Source: Streptomyces sp. SAI-127 (GTDB taxonomy: Bacteria > Actinomycetota > Actinomycetes > Streptomycetales > Streptomycetaceae). Taken from it: 64,000 bases of DNA. The stretch is taken from positions 3,720,001 to 3,784,000 of the forward strand of contig NZ_JARXYJ010000001.1 of the NCBI RefSeq assembly GCF_029894425.1. Direction: 5' to 3'. Positions 16,706 to 24,274 of this stretch are shown here, piece by piece; position 1 is the stretch's first letter, and each line of letters starts with the position of its first letter. The notes below the pieces were generated by a model. It searched no databases, was not told the origin of the DNA, and worked only from the letters and a program-made list of their open reading frames with translations. The position numbers were made by a program, and so were the translations under genes.

Positions 16706-17449
16706 ATGACTACCCGCTGGACGTACGCCTTCGTTGACCGGCCCGTGCCACGATTCGCCCAGGCCTGCGACTTCTGGACCGGCGCCACCGGCACTCGGTT
16801 GTCCGACCCCCGGGGCGAGCGGCGGGAGTTCGTGACCCTGGTGCCGCCCGGCGGGGCCGACGCCTGCGTCAAGGTCCAGGCCGTCGCCTCCGGGCCCGGC
16901 GGTGCTCATCTCGACTTCTGCGTCGACGACGTACGGAAGTTCGCGAAGGCGGCGGAGGCGCTCGGCGCGCATGTGGTCGCCGATCAGGGCACGTTGGTCG
17001 TGCTCCGCTCCCCCGCCGGCCAGCTGTTCTGCACCGATCCCTGGCGCGGGCAGTCGACCCGCCCGCCGGTGTTCCGCGGCACCCGCCTCGACCAGGTCTG
17101 CCTCGACATCCCGCCCTCCCTCCACGACGCCGAAGTCGCCTTCTGGGCCGCCCTGTTGCCCGACTGGGAGTCCCTGGCCGGCTCGCTGCCCGAATTCCAT
17201 GTGCTCAAGCCGCCGGCCGGTCTCCCGGTCCGCATCCTCCTCCAGCGCCTCGACGAGGAACGCCCCGCCTCCGCCCATCTGGACCTCGCCTGCGCGGACA
17301 TCGCTGCGACACGGGCCGAACACGAGCGCCTGGGCGCCGAGTTCGTCGCCGAAGGCAGCCGCTGGACGGTGATGAGGGACCCGGCGGGCGGCACCTACTG
17401 CCTGACGGGCCGGGACCCGGAGACGGGCGGACTGCCTAGCGGGTCCTGA
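16706..17449 (+). CDS. Two-domain VOC (glyoxalase-fold) protein
   Basis: A 247-residue protein with two VOC modules. The first covers residues about 1-115 (CDFWTGATGTRLSDP, AHLDFCVDDVRKFAKAAEAL, SPAGQLFCTDPW), the second about 125-240 (QVCLDIPPSLHDAEVAFWAA, SAHLDLACADIAATRAEHER, MRDPAGGTYCLTGRDPE). It starts 18 bp after the previous VOC gene and is probably co-transcribed with it. Substrate unknown. Confidence 0.85.
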   Translation: MTTRWTYAFVDRPVPRFAQACDFWTGATGTRLSDPRGERREFVTLVPPGGADACVKVQAVASGPGGAHLDFCVDDVRKFAKAAEALGAHVVADQGTLVVLRSPAGQLFCTDPWRGQSTRPPVFRGTRLDQVCLDIPPSLHDAEVAFWAALLPDWESLAGSLPEFHVLKPPAGLPVRILLQRLDEERPASAHLDLACADIAATRAEHERLGAEFVAEGSRWTVMRDPAGGTYCLTGRDPETGGLPSGS

Positions 17450-17666
17450 AGAAGCAGAGGGTACGGCCCTTCTCGTCGGGGGAGGAACGGGAGCACGCCG
17501 TCTGCCACCCCTCCGGGAGCGAGGGCGTAGGAGTCGCCCGCTCCAAGACGTACGGCCCCGACGGCTCGTCCGAGTCCTGGAGCCAGAGCGTCAGCCCACC
17601 CGCTGCCACCACGAGAGCCGCCCACACCGACAGGACCCGGCCCCACAAGCGACGGCGACCGCTCAC
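17436..17666 (-). CDS. Small membrane-anchored hypothetical protein
   Basis: A 76-residue protein: basic N-terminus, one membrane segment (VLSVWAALVVAAGGLTLWL), then an extracytoplasmic tail with two cysteines (TACSRS and TLCFFRTR). Its GTG overlaps the TGA of the DUF952 gene (GTGA), indicating coupling. Its 3' end overlaps the convergent VOC gene by 14 bp. No family recognised. Confidence 0.6.
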   Translation of the reverse strand: MSGRRRLWGRVLSVWAALVVAAGGLTLWLQDSDEPSGPYVLERATPTPSLPEGWQTACSRSSPDEKGRTLCFFRTR

Positions 17667-17992
17667 CCCCACGGTTCCACGTCGACGACCGCCTCCACCG
17701 GGATCGGCCCGTAGATGTGCGGGAACTCCTCGGCACCGGGCTCGGGGGCCTCGTACTTCAGCGGTACGGCCAGCCGCGCGGGGTCGATGACGAGGAGCAC
17801 CAGTTCGTCGGGGCCGTCGTAGGAGCCGTACAGGAAGGCGGCTACGGCGGGCAGTTGCTCGCGCGTCGAGCAGTGGATGAACCCCTCCTCCTGGAGGGTG
17901 CGGCCGCGCGTGGACATCTCGTACGCGCCCCGGGCGCGCGCTTCCTCCCACAGAGAGCGTTCCGTGAGGTGCAGGATGGGTGTCGTGGACAT
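17663..17992 (-). CDS. DUF952-family protein
   Basis: A 109-residue cytoplasmic protein with the DUF952 hallmarks: ILHLTERSLWEEARARGAYE, GFIHCSTREQLPAVAAFL, LVLLVIDPARL and EFPHIYGPIPVEAVVDV. The fold is related to ADP-ribosyltransferase/RNA 2'-phosphotransferase-like domains by published classification, but the function is unproven. MSTTPILH is taken as start, three codons inside the longest frame. Confidence 0.88.
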   Translation of the reverse strand: MSTTPILHLTERSLWEEARARGAYEMSTRGRTLQEEGFIHCSTREQLPAVAAFLYGSYDGPDELVLLVIDPARLAVPLKYEAPEPGAEEFPHIYGPIPVEAVVDVEPWG

Positions 17993-18002
17993 GGGGCCCA
18001 CG

Positions 18003-19208
18003 TTAGGGCCTCAGCCGGGCCGCCCGCCCCTGCAGATAGCGCTGCTCGGGCAGGCTCAGGGTCTTGGCCGCCGCCGACTCGTACGCGGCGCGGGCCTGCT
18101 CGCGGCAACCGGCCCGCTCCAGCAGATGCCCGCGTACGGCGTCCAGGCGGTGCCCCAACTCTCCGGTGAGCGTGTCCAGTTCCGCGAGTCCCGCCTCCGG
18201 TCCGCGGACCATGGCGACGGCGACCGCCCGGTTCAGTCGCTCCACGGGCCCGGGAACGAGCCGTACCAGAACGTCGTACAGGCCGAGGATCTCCCGCCAG
18301 TCGGTCGCCTCCGGCGAGGGCGCCTCGTCGTGTACGGCGGCGATGGCCGCGCGGATCTGGTAGGGCCCGGCATGGCGGCGGGCCAGCGCCCGGGTGACCA
18401 GCGCGACGCCCTCCTCGATCGCCGCCTTGTCCCAGCGGGCACGGTCCTGTTCGTCCAGGGGAACGAGGTCGCCGTCCGGGCCGGTGCGGGCGTCGCGGCG
18501 GGCGTCGGTGAGGAGCATCAGGGCGAGCAGGCCCGCGACCTCGCAGTCGTCGGGCAGGAGACGGTGGACCGTGCGGGTCAGCCGGATCGCCTCGCCCGCG
18601 AGGTCGCGCCGCTGGAGGGCCGGGCCAGAGGTCGCCGTATGGCCCTCGTTGAAGATCAGGTAGAGGGTCTGCAGGACGGCGGGCAGCCGCTCCTCCCAGT
18701 TCTCGGGCCGGCCGAAGCCGACGCCCCGCACCTTCTGTTTGGCCCGGCTGATGCGCTGGGCCATGGTCGCCTCGGGGACGAGATACGCCCGGGCGATCTC
18801 CGCCGTGGTCAGACCGCCGACCGCGCGCAGGGTGAGCGCGATCTGCGCGGACGCGGTGAGCTGCGGATGGCAGCACAGGAACAGCAGGGACAGGGTGTCG
18901 TCCTCGCGCGGCGCACGGTCGGCGACGGCCGTGTCCCGCACGCTCAGCGCCGCCGCCCGCTCCTCCCGCGCCCGCCGGGCCTCCTCCGCGCGCAGCGCGT
19001 CGGTCAGCCGCCGCGAGGCCACCTTGATGAGCCACCCCCGTGGATTGTCGGGCACCCCCGCCGACGGCCACTGCCCGGCCGCGGCGAGCAGTGCCTCCTG
19101 TACGGCGTCCTCGGCGGCGTCGAAATGGCCGTACCGCCTGACCAGCGCGCCGAGGACCTGCGGCGCGTGCAGGCGCAGCAGGTCCTCGGTCCCGGTGGCT
19201 CCTCGCAC
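18003..19208 (-). CDS. ECF sigma factor with C-terminal extension (ECF42-like)
   Basis: A 401-residue sigma factor. Region 2 is at residues about 10-75 (HAPQVLGALVRRYGHFDAAE, VQEALLAAAGQWP, GWLIKVASRRLTDALR) and region 4 at about 110-165 (LTLRAVGGLTTAEIARAYLV, TMAQRISRAKQKVR). The remaining 230 residues are the helical, TPR-like extension typical of sigma factors partnered with DGPF/YCII proteins, beginning with RLPAVLQTLYLIFNEGH. It starts 5 bp after the DGPF gene. No anti-sigma gene is adjacent; the extension or the DGPF partner may control it. Confidence 0.9.
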   Translation of the reverse strand: MRGATGTEDLLRLHAPQVLGALVRRYGHFDAAEDAVQEALLAAAGQWPSAGVPDNPRGWLIKVASRRLTDALRAEEARRAREERAAALSVRDTAVADRAPREDDTLSLLFLCCHPQLTASAQIALTLRAVGGLTTAEIARAYLVPEATMAQRISRAKQKVRGVGFGRPENWEERLPAVLQTLYLIFNEGHTATSGPALQRRDLAGEAIRLTRTVHRLLPDDCEVAGLLALMLLTDARRDARTGPDGDLVPLDEQDRARWDKAAIEEGVALVTRALARRHAGPYQIRAAIAAVHDEAPSPEATDWREILGLYDVLVRLVPGPVERLNRAVAVAMVRGPEAGLAELDTLTGELGHRLDAVRGHLLERAGCREQARAAYESAAAKTLSLPEQRYLQGRAARLRP

Positions 19209-19213
19209 GGCCC

Positions 19214-19627
19214 TCAGATGTCCCCGGCGCCGTCCAGGATGGGCCGGATCACCACCGGGTACTCGGGGGCGCCGGCGGGCTGGGGGCACTGGGCGATGCG
19301 CTCGGCGATCTCCGTGACGCGCTCCAGGCTCTCGCACTCCAGCACCCAGTAGCCGCACAGCAGCTCCTTGGTCTCGCTGTAGGGCCCGTCGGTGATCACG
19401 GCCTTGCCGTCCGCGTCCCGGCTGACGTGCCGGACCTTCGCGGGCTCGGCGAGTCCCTGGCCGTCGAGCATCTCGCCGGTCTCGGACAGGTCGTCGTTGA
19501 TGGCGCTCATGAACGCGTACATCGTCTGGATCTCCTGCTCGCTCCAGGCCGGGGAGTGCTCGGAGCCCTTGCCGCGCATCGCTTCGTAGTCGGTCTGCGT
19601 TCCCTGCACCATGACCAGGTACTTCAT
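19214..19627 (-). CDS. YCII/DGPF-domain protein
   Basis: A 137-residue YCII-related protein: MKYLVMVQGTQTDYEAM, VITDGPYSETKELLCGYWVL (the DGPF-type signature) and ALPHA-helical end VTEIAERIAQCP. It directly precedes the ECF sigma gene on the same strand. Such pairs are a recognised ECF group; the DGPF protein is thought to be an effector or target, not a classical anti-sigma factor. Confidence 0.9.
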   Translation of the reverse strand: MKYLVMVQGTQTDYEAMRGKGSEHSPAWSEQEIQTMYAFMSAINDDLSETGEMLDGQGLAEPAKVRHVSRDADGKAVITDGPYSETKELLCGYWVLECESLERVTEIAERIAQCPQPAGAPEYPVVIRPILDGAGDI

Positions 19628-19712
19628 GATTCCGCTCCTTCGGCTTCGGTCGCCCCGTGCGGGCGGCTCTCACGGGGGACGTCGGAGCCGGGGACGGATT
19701 CTCGACACGGAT

Positions 19713-19964
19713 TCAGGAACTTTTTCCGGCGGGGGCACCACCGTGGTCCTCGCCCGACTCGGTGACCTTGTCGGGCTCGGTGACCTTGTGGGGCTCGGTG
19801 GCCTTGTGGGGCTCGGTGACCCGGTCGGGGTTCGCCTCGCACTCGGGGTTGTGGCACGGGCCGCCCACCCACACGGGGACCCACGCACCCAGCGTCTTGT
19901 GACGCCGTACGACTGTCTGGACCGGCTGCCCGCAGACGGGACAGACGTGTTCGTCGCTGTCCAT
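19713..19964 (-). CDS. Small zinc-ribbon protein with hexapeptide repeats
   Basis: An 83-residue protein. The N-terminal part has paired cysteines CPVCGQPVQTVV and CHNPECEANPD that should hold one zinc. The C-terminal part is four imperfect hexapeptides of the type VTEP(H/D)K, encoded by an 18-bp tandem repeat at about 19759-19830, ending in ESGEDHGGAPAGKSS. The tail is charged and probably disordered. No function known. Confidence 0.6.
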   Translation of the reverse strand: MDSDEHVCPVCGQPVQTVVRRHKTLGAWVPVWVGGPCHNPECEANPDRVTEPHKATEPHKVTEPDKVTESGEDHGGAPAGKSS

Positions 19965-20035
19965 GCCTTCAGGGTAGAGCGAGGGGGCCGCGGGCGCTTC
20001 CCGCCGTCGGTGCCCGGCTTGCCGGGGCTTCGCGG

Positions 20036-20620
20036 TCAGTGCTTCCTGCTGTACGTCCGCACCAGGACGCCGTTGTCGAACGGGCGGACCTCGTCGAGCG
20101 CGAACCCGGTGACGGAGAAGTCGGCGGCGAACATCGGCATGCCGCTGCCGAGTGCGACCGGGTAGGTCTTGATGACGAGTTCGTCGATCTCGTCGCGCAG
20201 TTCGCCGGCGAGTTGGGAACCGCCGCACAGATAGATGCCCAACTCGCCTTCCTCCGCCTTCAGTTCGCGTACCCTGCCGACCAGGTCGTCGGCGATGATC
20301 TCGACGTGCGGGTCGGGCGACTCGGCGAGCGTGCGCGAGGCGACATATTCGCGCAGGTGGGAGTACGGGCTGGTGATGCCCTCCTTCAGCCCCACCTCGT
20401 AGCTGCCGCGGCCCTGGATGACCGTGTCGAACCTCTTGTTCTCCAGGTCGTGGATGCCGAGGCCTCTGCGGCCGGGGGTCGCGATGGTCTCCGGGTACTG
20501 GCTCGTGAGGTACGCGAGGAACTCCTCGTCGAGGAACGCGTACATGAACGACGCGTCACCGTCCGGGTCTCCGATGAAGCCGTCGATCGAACAGGCGACG
20601 AAGTACGTGAGCTTTCGCAA
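20036..20620 (-). CDS. Dihydrofolate reductase-like (RibD C-terminal domain) protein
   Basis: A 194-residue protein of the DHFR/RibD-C superfamily: KLTYFVACSIDGFIGDPDGD, GRGSYEVGLKEG, then GIYLCGGSQLAGELRDEIDE, the cofactor-binding stretch. TTG at 20620 is proposed as start because homologous sequence begins at RKLTYFVA; the open frame runs 14 codons further. It is divergent from a TetR gene across a palindromic region, so it is the likely target of that repressor. Function probably NADPH-dependent reduction of an unidentified compound. Confidence 0.82.
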   Translation of the reverse strand: MRKLTYFVACSIDGFIGDPDGDASFMYAFLDEEFLAYLTSQYPETIATPGRRGLGIHDLENKRFDTVIQGRGSYEVGLKEGITSPYSHLREYVASRTLAESPDPHVEIIADDLVGRVRELKAEEGELGIYLCGGSQLAGELRDEIDELVIKTYPVALGSGMPMFAADFSVTGFALDEVRPFDNGVLVRTYSRKH

Positions 20621-20667
20621 GCGGGTCTCTTTTCGTAAGCTGCGCTCCGGCGTGTGAACCACGTCAG

Positions 20668-20699
20668 TTGTAGTGCTTCACTTGTAGTGGTTGCAAGTG
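20668..20699. promoter_or_regulatory. Operator region between reductase and TetR genes
   Basis: The motif TTGTAGTG occurs twice (20668-20675 and 20682-20689), and CACTTG-tagtggttg-CAAGTG forms an inverted repeat at 20679-20699. It lies about 40 bp before the TetR start and 50-80 bp before the reductase start, the expected place for a TetR operator controlling both. Confidence 0.55.
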
Positions 20700-20738
20700 T
20701 ATTTTCGGACCGGACGCAACTGGGAGGGGAGATTCCGC

Positions 20739-21353
20739 ATGGCCAGCAATCCGGAGCGCCGGGCCGCGCTCGTGGACGCGGGGGTCGAGGTACTCGCCCG
20801 CGAGGGGGCGCGCGGGCTGACGTTCCGCGCGGTCGACACCGAGGCCGGGGTGCCGGTGGGCACGTCCTCGAACTACTTCACCGGCCGCGACGACCTGCTC
20901 CGCCAGATCGACGCCCGTCTCCACGTGCGCCTCGCGCCGGATCCCGACGTCGTGGCCGACCTGCTGACGCGACCGAAGGACCGCTCGCTGGTCAAGGCCC
21001 TCATGCACGACCTGACGGCCCGCGCGACCCACGACCGGACGGGCTATCTGGCCCTCCTGGAAATGCGCCTGGAAGCCACCCGCCGCCCCGAACTACGAGC
21101 CTCCTACACCAAGTCGGTCCGGGCAGACCTGGAGGACGGCATGCGGTTCCACCGCGAGGCGGCCCTGCCGGGCGGAGACGAGACGGTCATGGTGCTCTAT
21201 CTGGCCATGCTGGGACTGCTGTTGGAACACCTGACACTGCCGGGCGTGCTGGAGGGCGCACTGCCGGGGACGGCCGTGCCGGATGCCCTGGTGGAACGGA
21301 TCGTGGAGACGATCGTCCCGGTGAACGAGTCGGGGGGCGCGGGGCCGCGTTGA
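20739..21353 (+). CDS. TetR-family transcriptional regulator
   Basis: A 204-residue repressor. HTH at residues about 10-50 (LVDAGVEVLAREGARGLTFR, VPVGTSSNYFTGRDDLL). The C-terminal ligand domain carries LALLEMRLEATRRPELR and LYLAMLGLLLEHLTLPGVLE. ATG at 20739 has GGGAGGGGAG upstream. Divergent from the reductase gene; the palindrome between them is the likely operator. Confidence 0.88.
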   Translation: MASNPERRAALVDAGVEVLAREGARGLTFRAVDTEAGVPVGTSSNYFTGRDDLLRQIDARLHVRLAPDPDVVADLLTRPKDRSLVKALMHDLTARATHDRTGYLALLEMRLEATRRPELRASYTKSVRADLEDGMRFHREAALPGGDETVMVLYLAMLGLLLEHLTLPGVLEGALPGTAVPDALVERIVETIVPVNESGGAGPR

Positions 21354-21835
21354 ACCTGCGGCTACCACGGCGTTGGCGCGACGGCCCCGACACGGCCGCA
21401 GCCGCAGCCGCAGCCACAGGACGTCCTGTCCCGGAACTATCGCGCGAGTCGGAGGGGCGCGGGGCTGCCTTGAACCTGCGGCTACCGCCACATGGGCACA
21501 ACCGGCACCTACTCCCGGCCCCGGCCACGTTGAACCTGCGGCAACCGCCACATGGGCACAACCGGCCCCCAGACGGCGGCACCCGCAGGACGACCGTCCG
21601 GCACCATCGCGCAAGTCCAAGGGCACGGGACCGCATCAAATCCGCGGCCACCACCGCGCGGGTCCGACCAGCCCCCACCCAGCCGCACCATCAGGACGAC
21701 CCGCCCCGGCACTACCGCGCGAGTCAGTGGGCGCGGCCGCATTTAATCCGCGGCCACCACCGCGCGGGCCCGACCAGCCCACCCGCCCGCAACCACAGAA
21801 CTACCCGTCCCGGAACTATCGCGCAGCGCGCGGCT
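21340..21835. repeat. Composite intergenic repeat array
   Basis: About 460 gene-free bases built from degenerate copies of a few blocks. TTGAACCTGCGGCTACC-type blocks recur near 21350, 21470 and 21530, two of them followed by CGCCACATGGGCACAACCGG. ATCCGCGGCCACCACCGCGC-type blocks occur near 21640 and 21745. GGAACTATCGCGCGAGTC-type blocks occur near 21433, 21605, 21710 and 21808. No protein-coding sense is visible. Confidence 0.65.
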
Positions 21836-22421
21836 CGCGCCACATGGGCCACATCTGGGGCCCGTTCGGCAGGTCGAGTGGCCGCTCCACCAGCTCAAAG
21901 CCGAGTCGCTCGTACAGCAACCGACTCCGCGCGCTGCTCGCCTCCAGATAGGTGGGCACCGTCTCCCGGTCGCACCGCTCCAGAACCGCCCCGATGAGCG
22001 CGGTCCCGAGCCCCTCCCCCTGCCGCTCCGGAGCCACCCCGATCATCCACAGATACTCGTGTGCCCGTCCCGACGGATGCACCTCCGCGGTGAGCCGCCC
22101 GATCAACTCGATCCGCTCGTTGTCCGGATCGAGAGCCTCCCTCAACTGGGCAAACCCGTCCTCGTCGTCATGCCCGTCAGCGCTCTCCGCCGGCACCGGC
22201 AGCCACAACGCGCACGCCGCCCCGTCCTCCGTGACATCGACCCGCCCCTCCGTGAGCACAATGTCGACGAACGCGGCCATCAGCCGGGGGTGGGTCGTCC
22301 GGCGCTCCTCCTCCCCCGGAAAGATCCACCCACTGACCGGATCGTCCTGGAAGGCCGAGTCCAGCAGTCGCGCGACCAGCTCGCGATCGTCTGCGCCGGC
22401 TGTCCGTATCGCCACGCCCAT
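21816..22421 (-). CDS. GNAT-family N-acetyltransferase
   Basis: A 201-residue acetyltransferase: IRTAGADDRELVARLLDSAF, acetyl-CoA site YLWMIGVAPERQGEGLGTAL and ASSARSRLLYERLGFELVER. The start MGVAIRT follows AAAGGGGTGGGG; 43 upstream in-frame codons are discarded. The 3' end lies inside the composite repeat array. Substrate unknown. Confidence 0.87.
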   Translation of the reverse strand: MGVAIRTAGADDRELVARLLDSAFQDDPVSGWIFPGEEERRTTHPRLMAAFVDIVLTEGRVDVTEDGAACALWLPVPAESADGHDDEDGFAQLREALDPDNERIELIGRLTAEVHPSGRAHEYLWMIGVAPERQGEGLGTALIGAVLERCDRETVPTYLEASSARSRLLYERLGFELVERPLDLPNGPQMWPMWREPRAAR

Positions 22422-22589
22422 GCCCCACCCCTTTGTCTCAACCACCTTTGGCCACAAGGATGTTGAGACTATCCGGTGAGCGCTGAAACGGGCCCCGCAC
22501 ACCGTGGGGATGTGCGGGACCCGTCGGCCGGAGCCCACGGAGGGCCGCACGGGGTCAGGAACCGCGCGGTACCGGGCGCTCCGGGGTTC

Positions 22590-24134
22590 TCAGGCGCTGC
22601 GCCGCGTCACGAACTCCGCGAGGGACAGCAGCCCACCCGCCGCTTCCGGATCGGGCACCGCACGGGCCAGCTGCCCCATCGCCCGGGCCATCCGGTCGGC
22701 GGCCTGCACCTGCGCCCAGTCGCGTCCGCCGGCATCCTCGACAGCGAGGGCCGTACGCGCCAGATCCCCTTCGTCGTACGGCGCCGTGTACAGCGCTGCC
22801 AGCTCTGCGGCCGCCGCCGTGCCGGAGGTGAGCGCGGCGACCACCGGGAGGGACTTCTTCCGGGCGGCGAGGTCCGCACCGGCCGGTTTGCCGGTGCGGC
22901 TCGGGTCGCCCCATATGCCGATCACGTCGTCGATGAGCTGGAAGGCGAGCCCGGCCTCCCGGCCGAACGCGTCCATCGCCCCGACCTCCTCGCCGGACGC
23001 TCCCGCGTACAGCGCCCCGATGGCACAGGCACACCCGAGCAGTGCCCCCGTCTTGGCCTCGGCCATGACCAGCACCTGGTCGAGTGTGACCTCGCCGGGG
23101 TCGAGTGCCTCCATGGCGGTGTCATCGTGCTGGCCCTCGCACAGCTCGACGACACAGTCCGCGAGCCGGGCCGCGGCCGCTCCCGCCGCGGGGTGCGGGT
23201 CCTCGGCCAGCAGCCGGAGCGCCAGCGCCTGGAGGGCGTCGCCGGCGAGGATCGCGTCCGCGTCGCCGAACACCGTCCACGCGGTGGGCCGGTGTCTGCG
23301 GGTGGTGTCGCGGTCCATCACGTCGTCGTGCAGCAACGTGAAGTTGTGGACCAGCTCCACCGCCACGGCCGCCCGGACGGCCGCCGCCCTCGCCCGGTCA
23401 CCTCCAAGGGCGGTGGCCGCGGTGAGAACGAGTGCGGGCCGTATCGCCTTGCCCGCGTTGCCCGCCGCCGGTGTGCCGTCGGCGTGCTCCCATCCGAAGT
23501 GGTAGAGCGCGACCCTCCTCAGCGAACCGGGCAGCGACTCCAGGGCGGAGCGCAGCTCGGGATCGACCGAAGCCCGGACCCGCTCCAGGATCACCCCCGC
23601 CTCATGACCGTCGAGCGGAGGCGTCTCGGCCCGCGGGGCAGGACAGTGAAGCGGGGGCGTCTCGGCCCGTGGGGCAGGCTCGTGCAGCGAAGGCGTCTCG
23701 GCCCGCACCTCGGACCCATGGAGCGGACGCGCCTCGGGTCCCTGAAGCGAAGGCATGTCAGCCCGCACGTCGGCCCCATGCAGCGGACGCGTCTCGGCCC
23801 GCGCCTCAGACCCGGGGAGCGAACGCGCCTCGGCCCGCACGTCGGCCCCATGCAGCGAACGCGCCTCGGCCCGCGCCTCAGACCCGAGGATCGGACGCGC
23901 CTCGGACCCGCGAAGCGAAGGCATCTCAGCCCGCGCCTCAGACCGGTGAAGCGAACGCACCTCGGCCTCCTGGCGCAAACGTGTCTCGAGCTCGTCGAGC
24001 GGGGCTATCTCGCCGGCCTGTGCCCGCTCCCCGGTCCGTCCGGTGGCCGGCACCTCCGTCACCCCGGCCGCCGGCACCCGCACCTCCGCCCTTTCTGTCG
24101 CCCACGCCTGCGTCCCCGTCGTGAACTCGGCCAT
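22590..24134 (-). CDS. Polyprenyl diphosphate synthase with repeat-rich N-terminal extension
   Basis: Condenses isopentenyl diphosphate with allylic diphosphates. The trans-prenyltransferase domain begins near residue 180: first aspartate motif LLHDDVMDRDTTRR (DDxxD at 270-274), second FQLIDDVIGIWGD. The protein is 514 residues, about 170 longer than usual. The extra N-terminus is charged, Pro/Ala/Glu-rich and holds ten imperfect repeats (residues 67-178) of a 12-mer like ARAEARSLHGSE, two trimmed to eight residues. It lies 141 bp downstream of a family 2B encapsulin shell gene. In such systems disordered N-termini load cargo enzymes, so this is probably encapsulated cargo. Chain length is not predictable by eye. 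Confidence 0.88.
   Translation of the reverse strand: MAEFTTGTQAWATERAEVRVPAAGVTEVPATGRTGERAQAGEIAPLDELETRLRQEAEVRSLHRSEARAEMPSLRGSEARPILGSEARAEARSLHGADVRAEARSLPGSEARAETRPLHGADVRADMPSLQGPEARPLHGSEVRAETPSLHEPAPRAETPPLHCPAPRAETPPLDGHEAGVILERVRASVDPELRSALESLPGSLRRVALYHFGWEHADGTPAAGNAGKAIRPALVLTAATALGGDRARAAAVRAAVAVELVHNFTLLHDDVMDRDTTRRHRPTAWTVFGDADAILAGDALQALALRLLAEDPHPAAGAAAARLADCVVELCEGQHDDTAMEALDPGEVTLDQVLVMAEAKTGALLGCACAIGALYAGASGEEVGAMDAFGREAGLAFQLIDDVIGIWGDPSRTGKPAGADLAARKKSLPVVAALTSGTAAAAELAALYTAPYDEGDLARTALAVEDAGGRDWAQVQAADRMARAMGQLARAVPDPEAAGGLLSLAEFVTRRSA
23601..23936 (-). repeat. 36-bp tandem repeats inside the polyprenyl synthase gene
   Basis: In-frame repeats encoding about eight 12-residue and two 8-residue units of the kind (A/V)RAE-x-x-SLHG-(S/A)-(E/D). 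They are degenerate at DNA level, indicating age and selection on protein composition rather than recent slippage. Confidence 0.75.
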
Positions 24135-24274
24135 GGAACCCCCCTCGGTCAGTCCGCGGACGGTGGCACTTCCGCTGTGGGTGGGCGCGTTCCAACGGGG
24201 CGTCTCCACCCCGGTGTCCGACCGGGATGTGCCCGCCCCGGTGGGCGGGGACACGCCTCCCAGGTGCAGAAACG

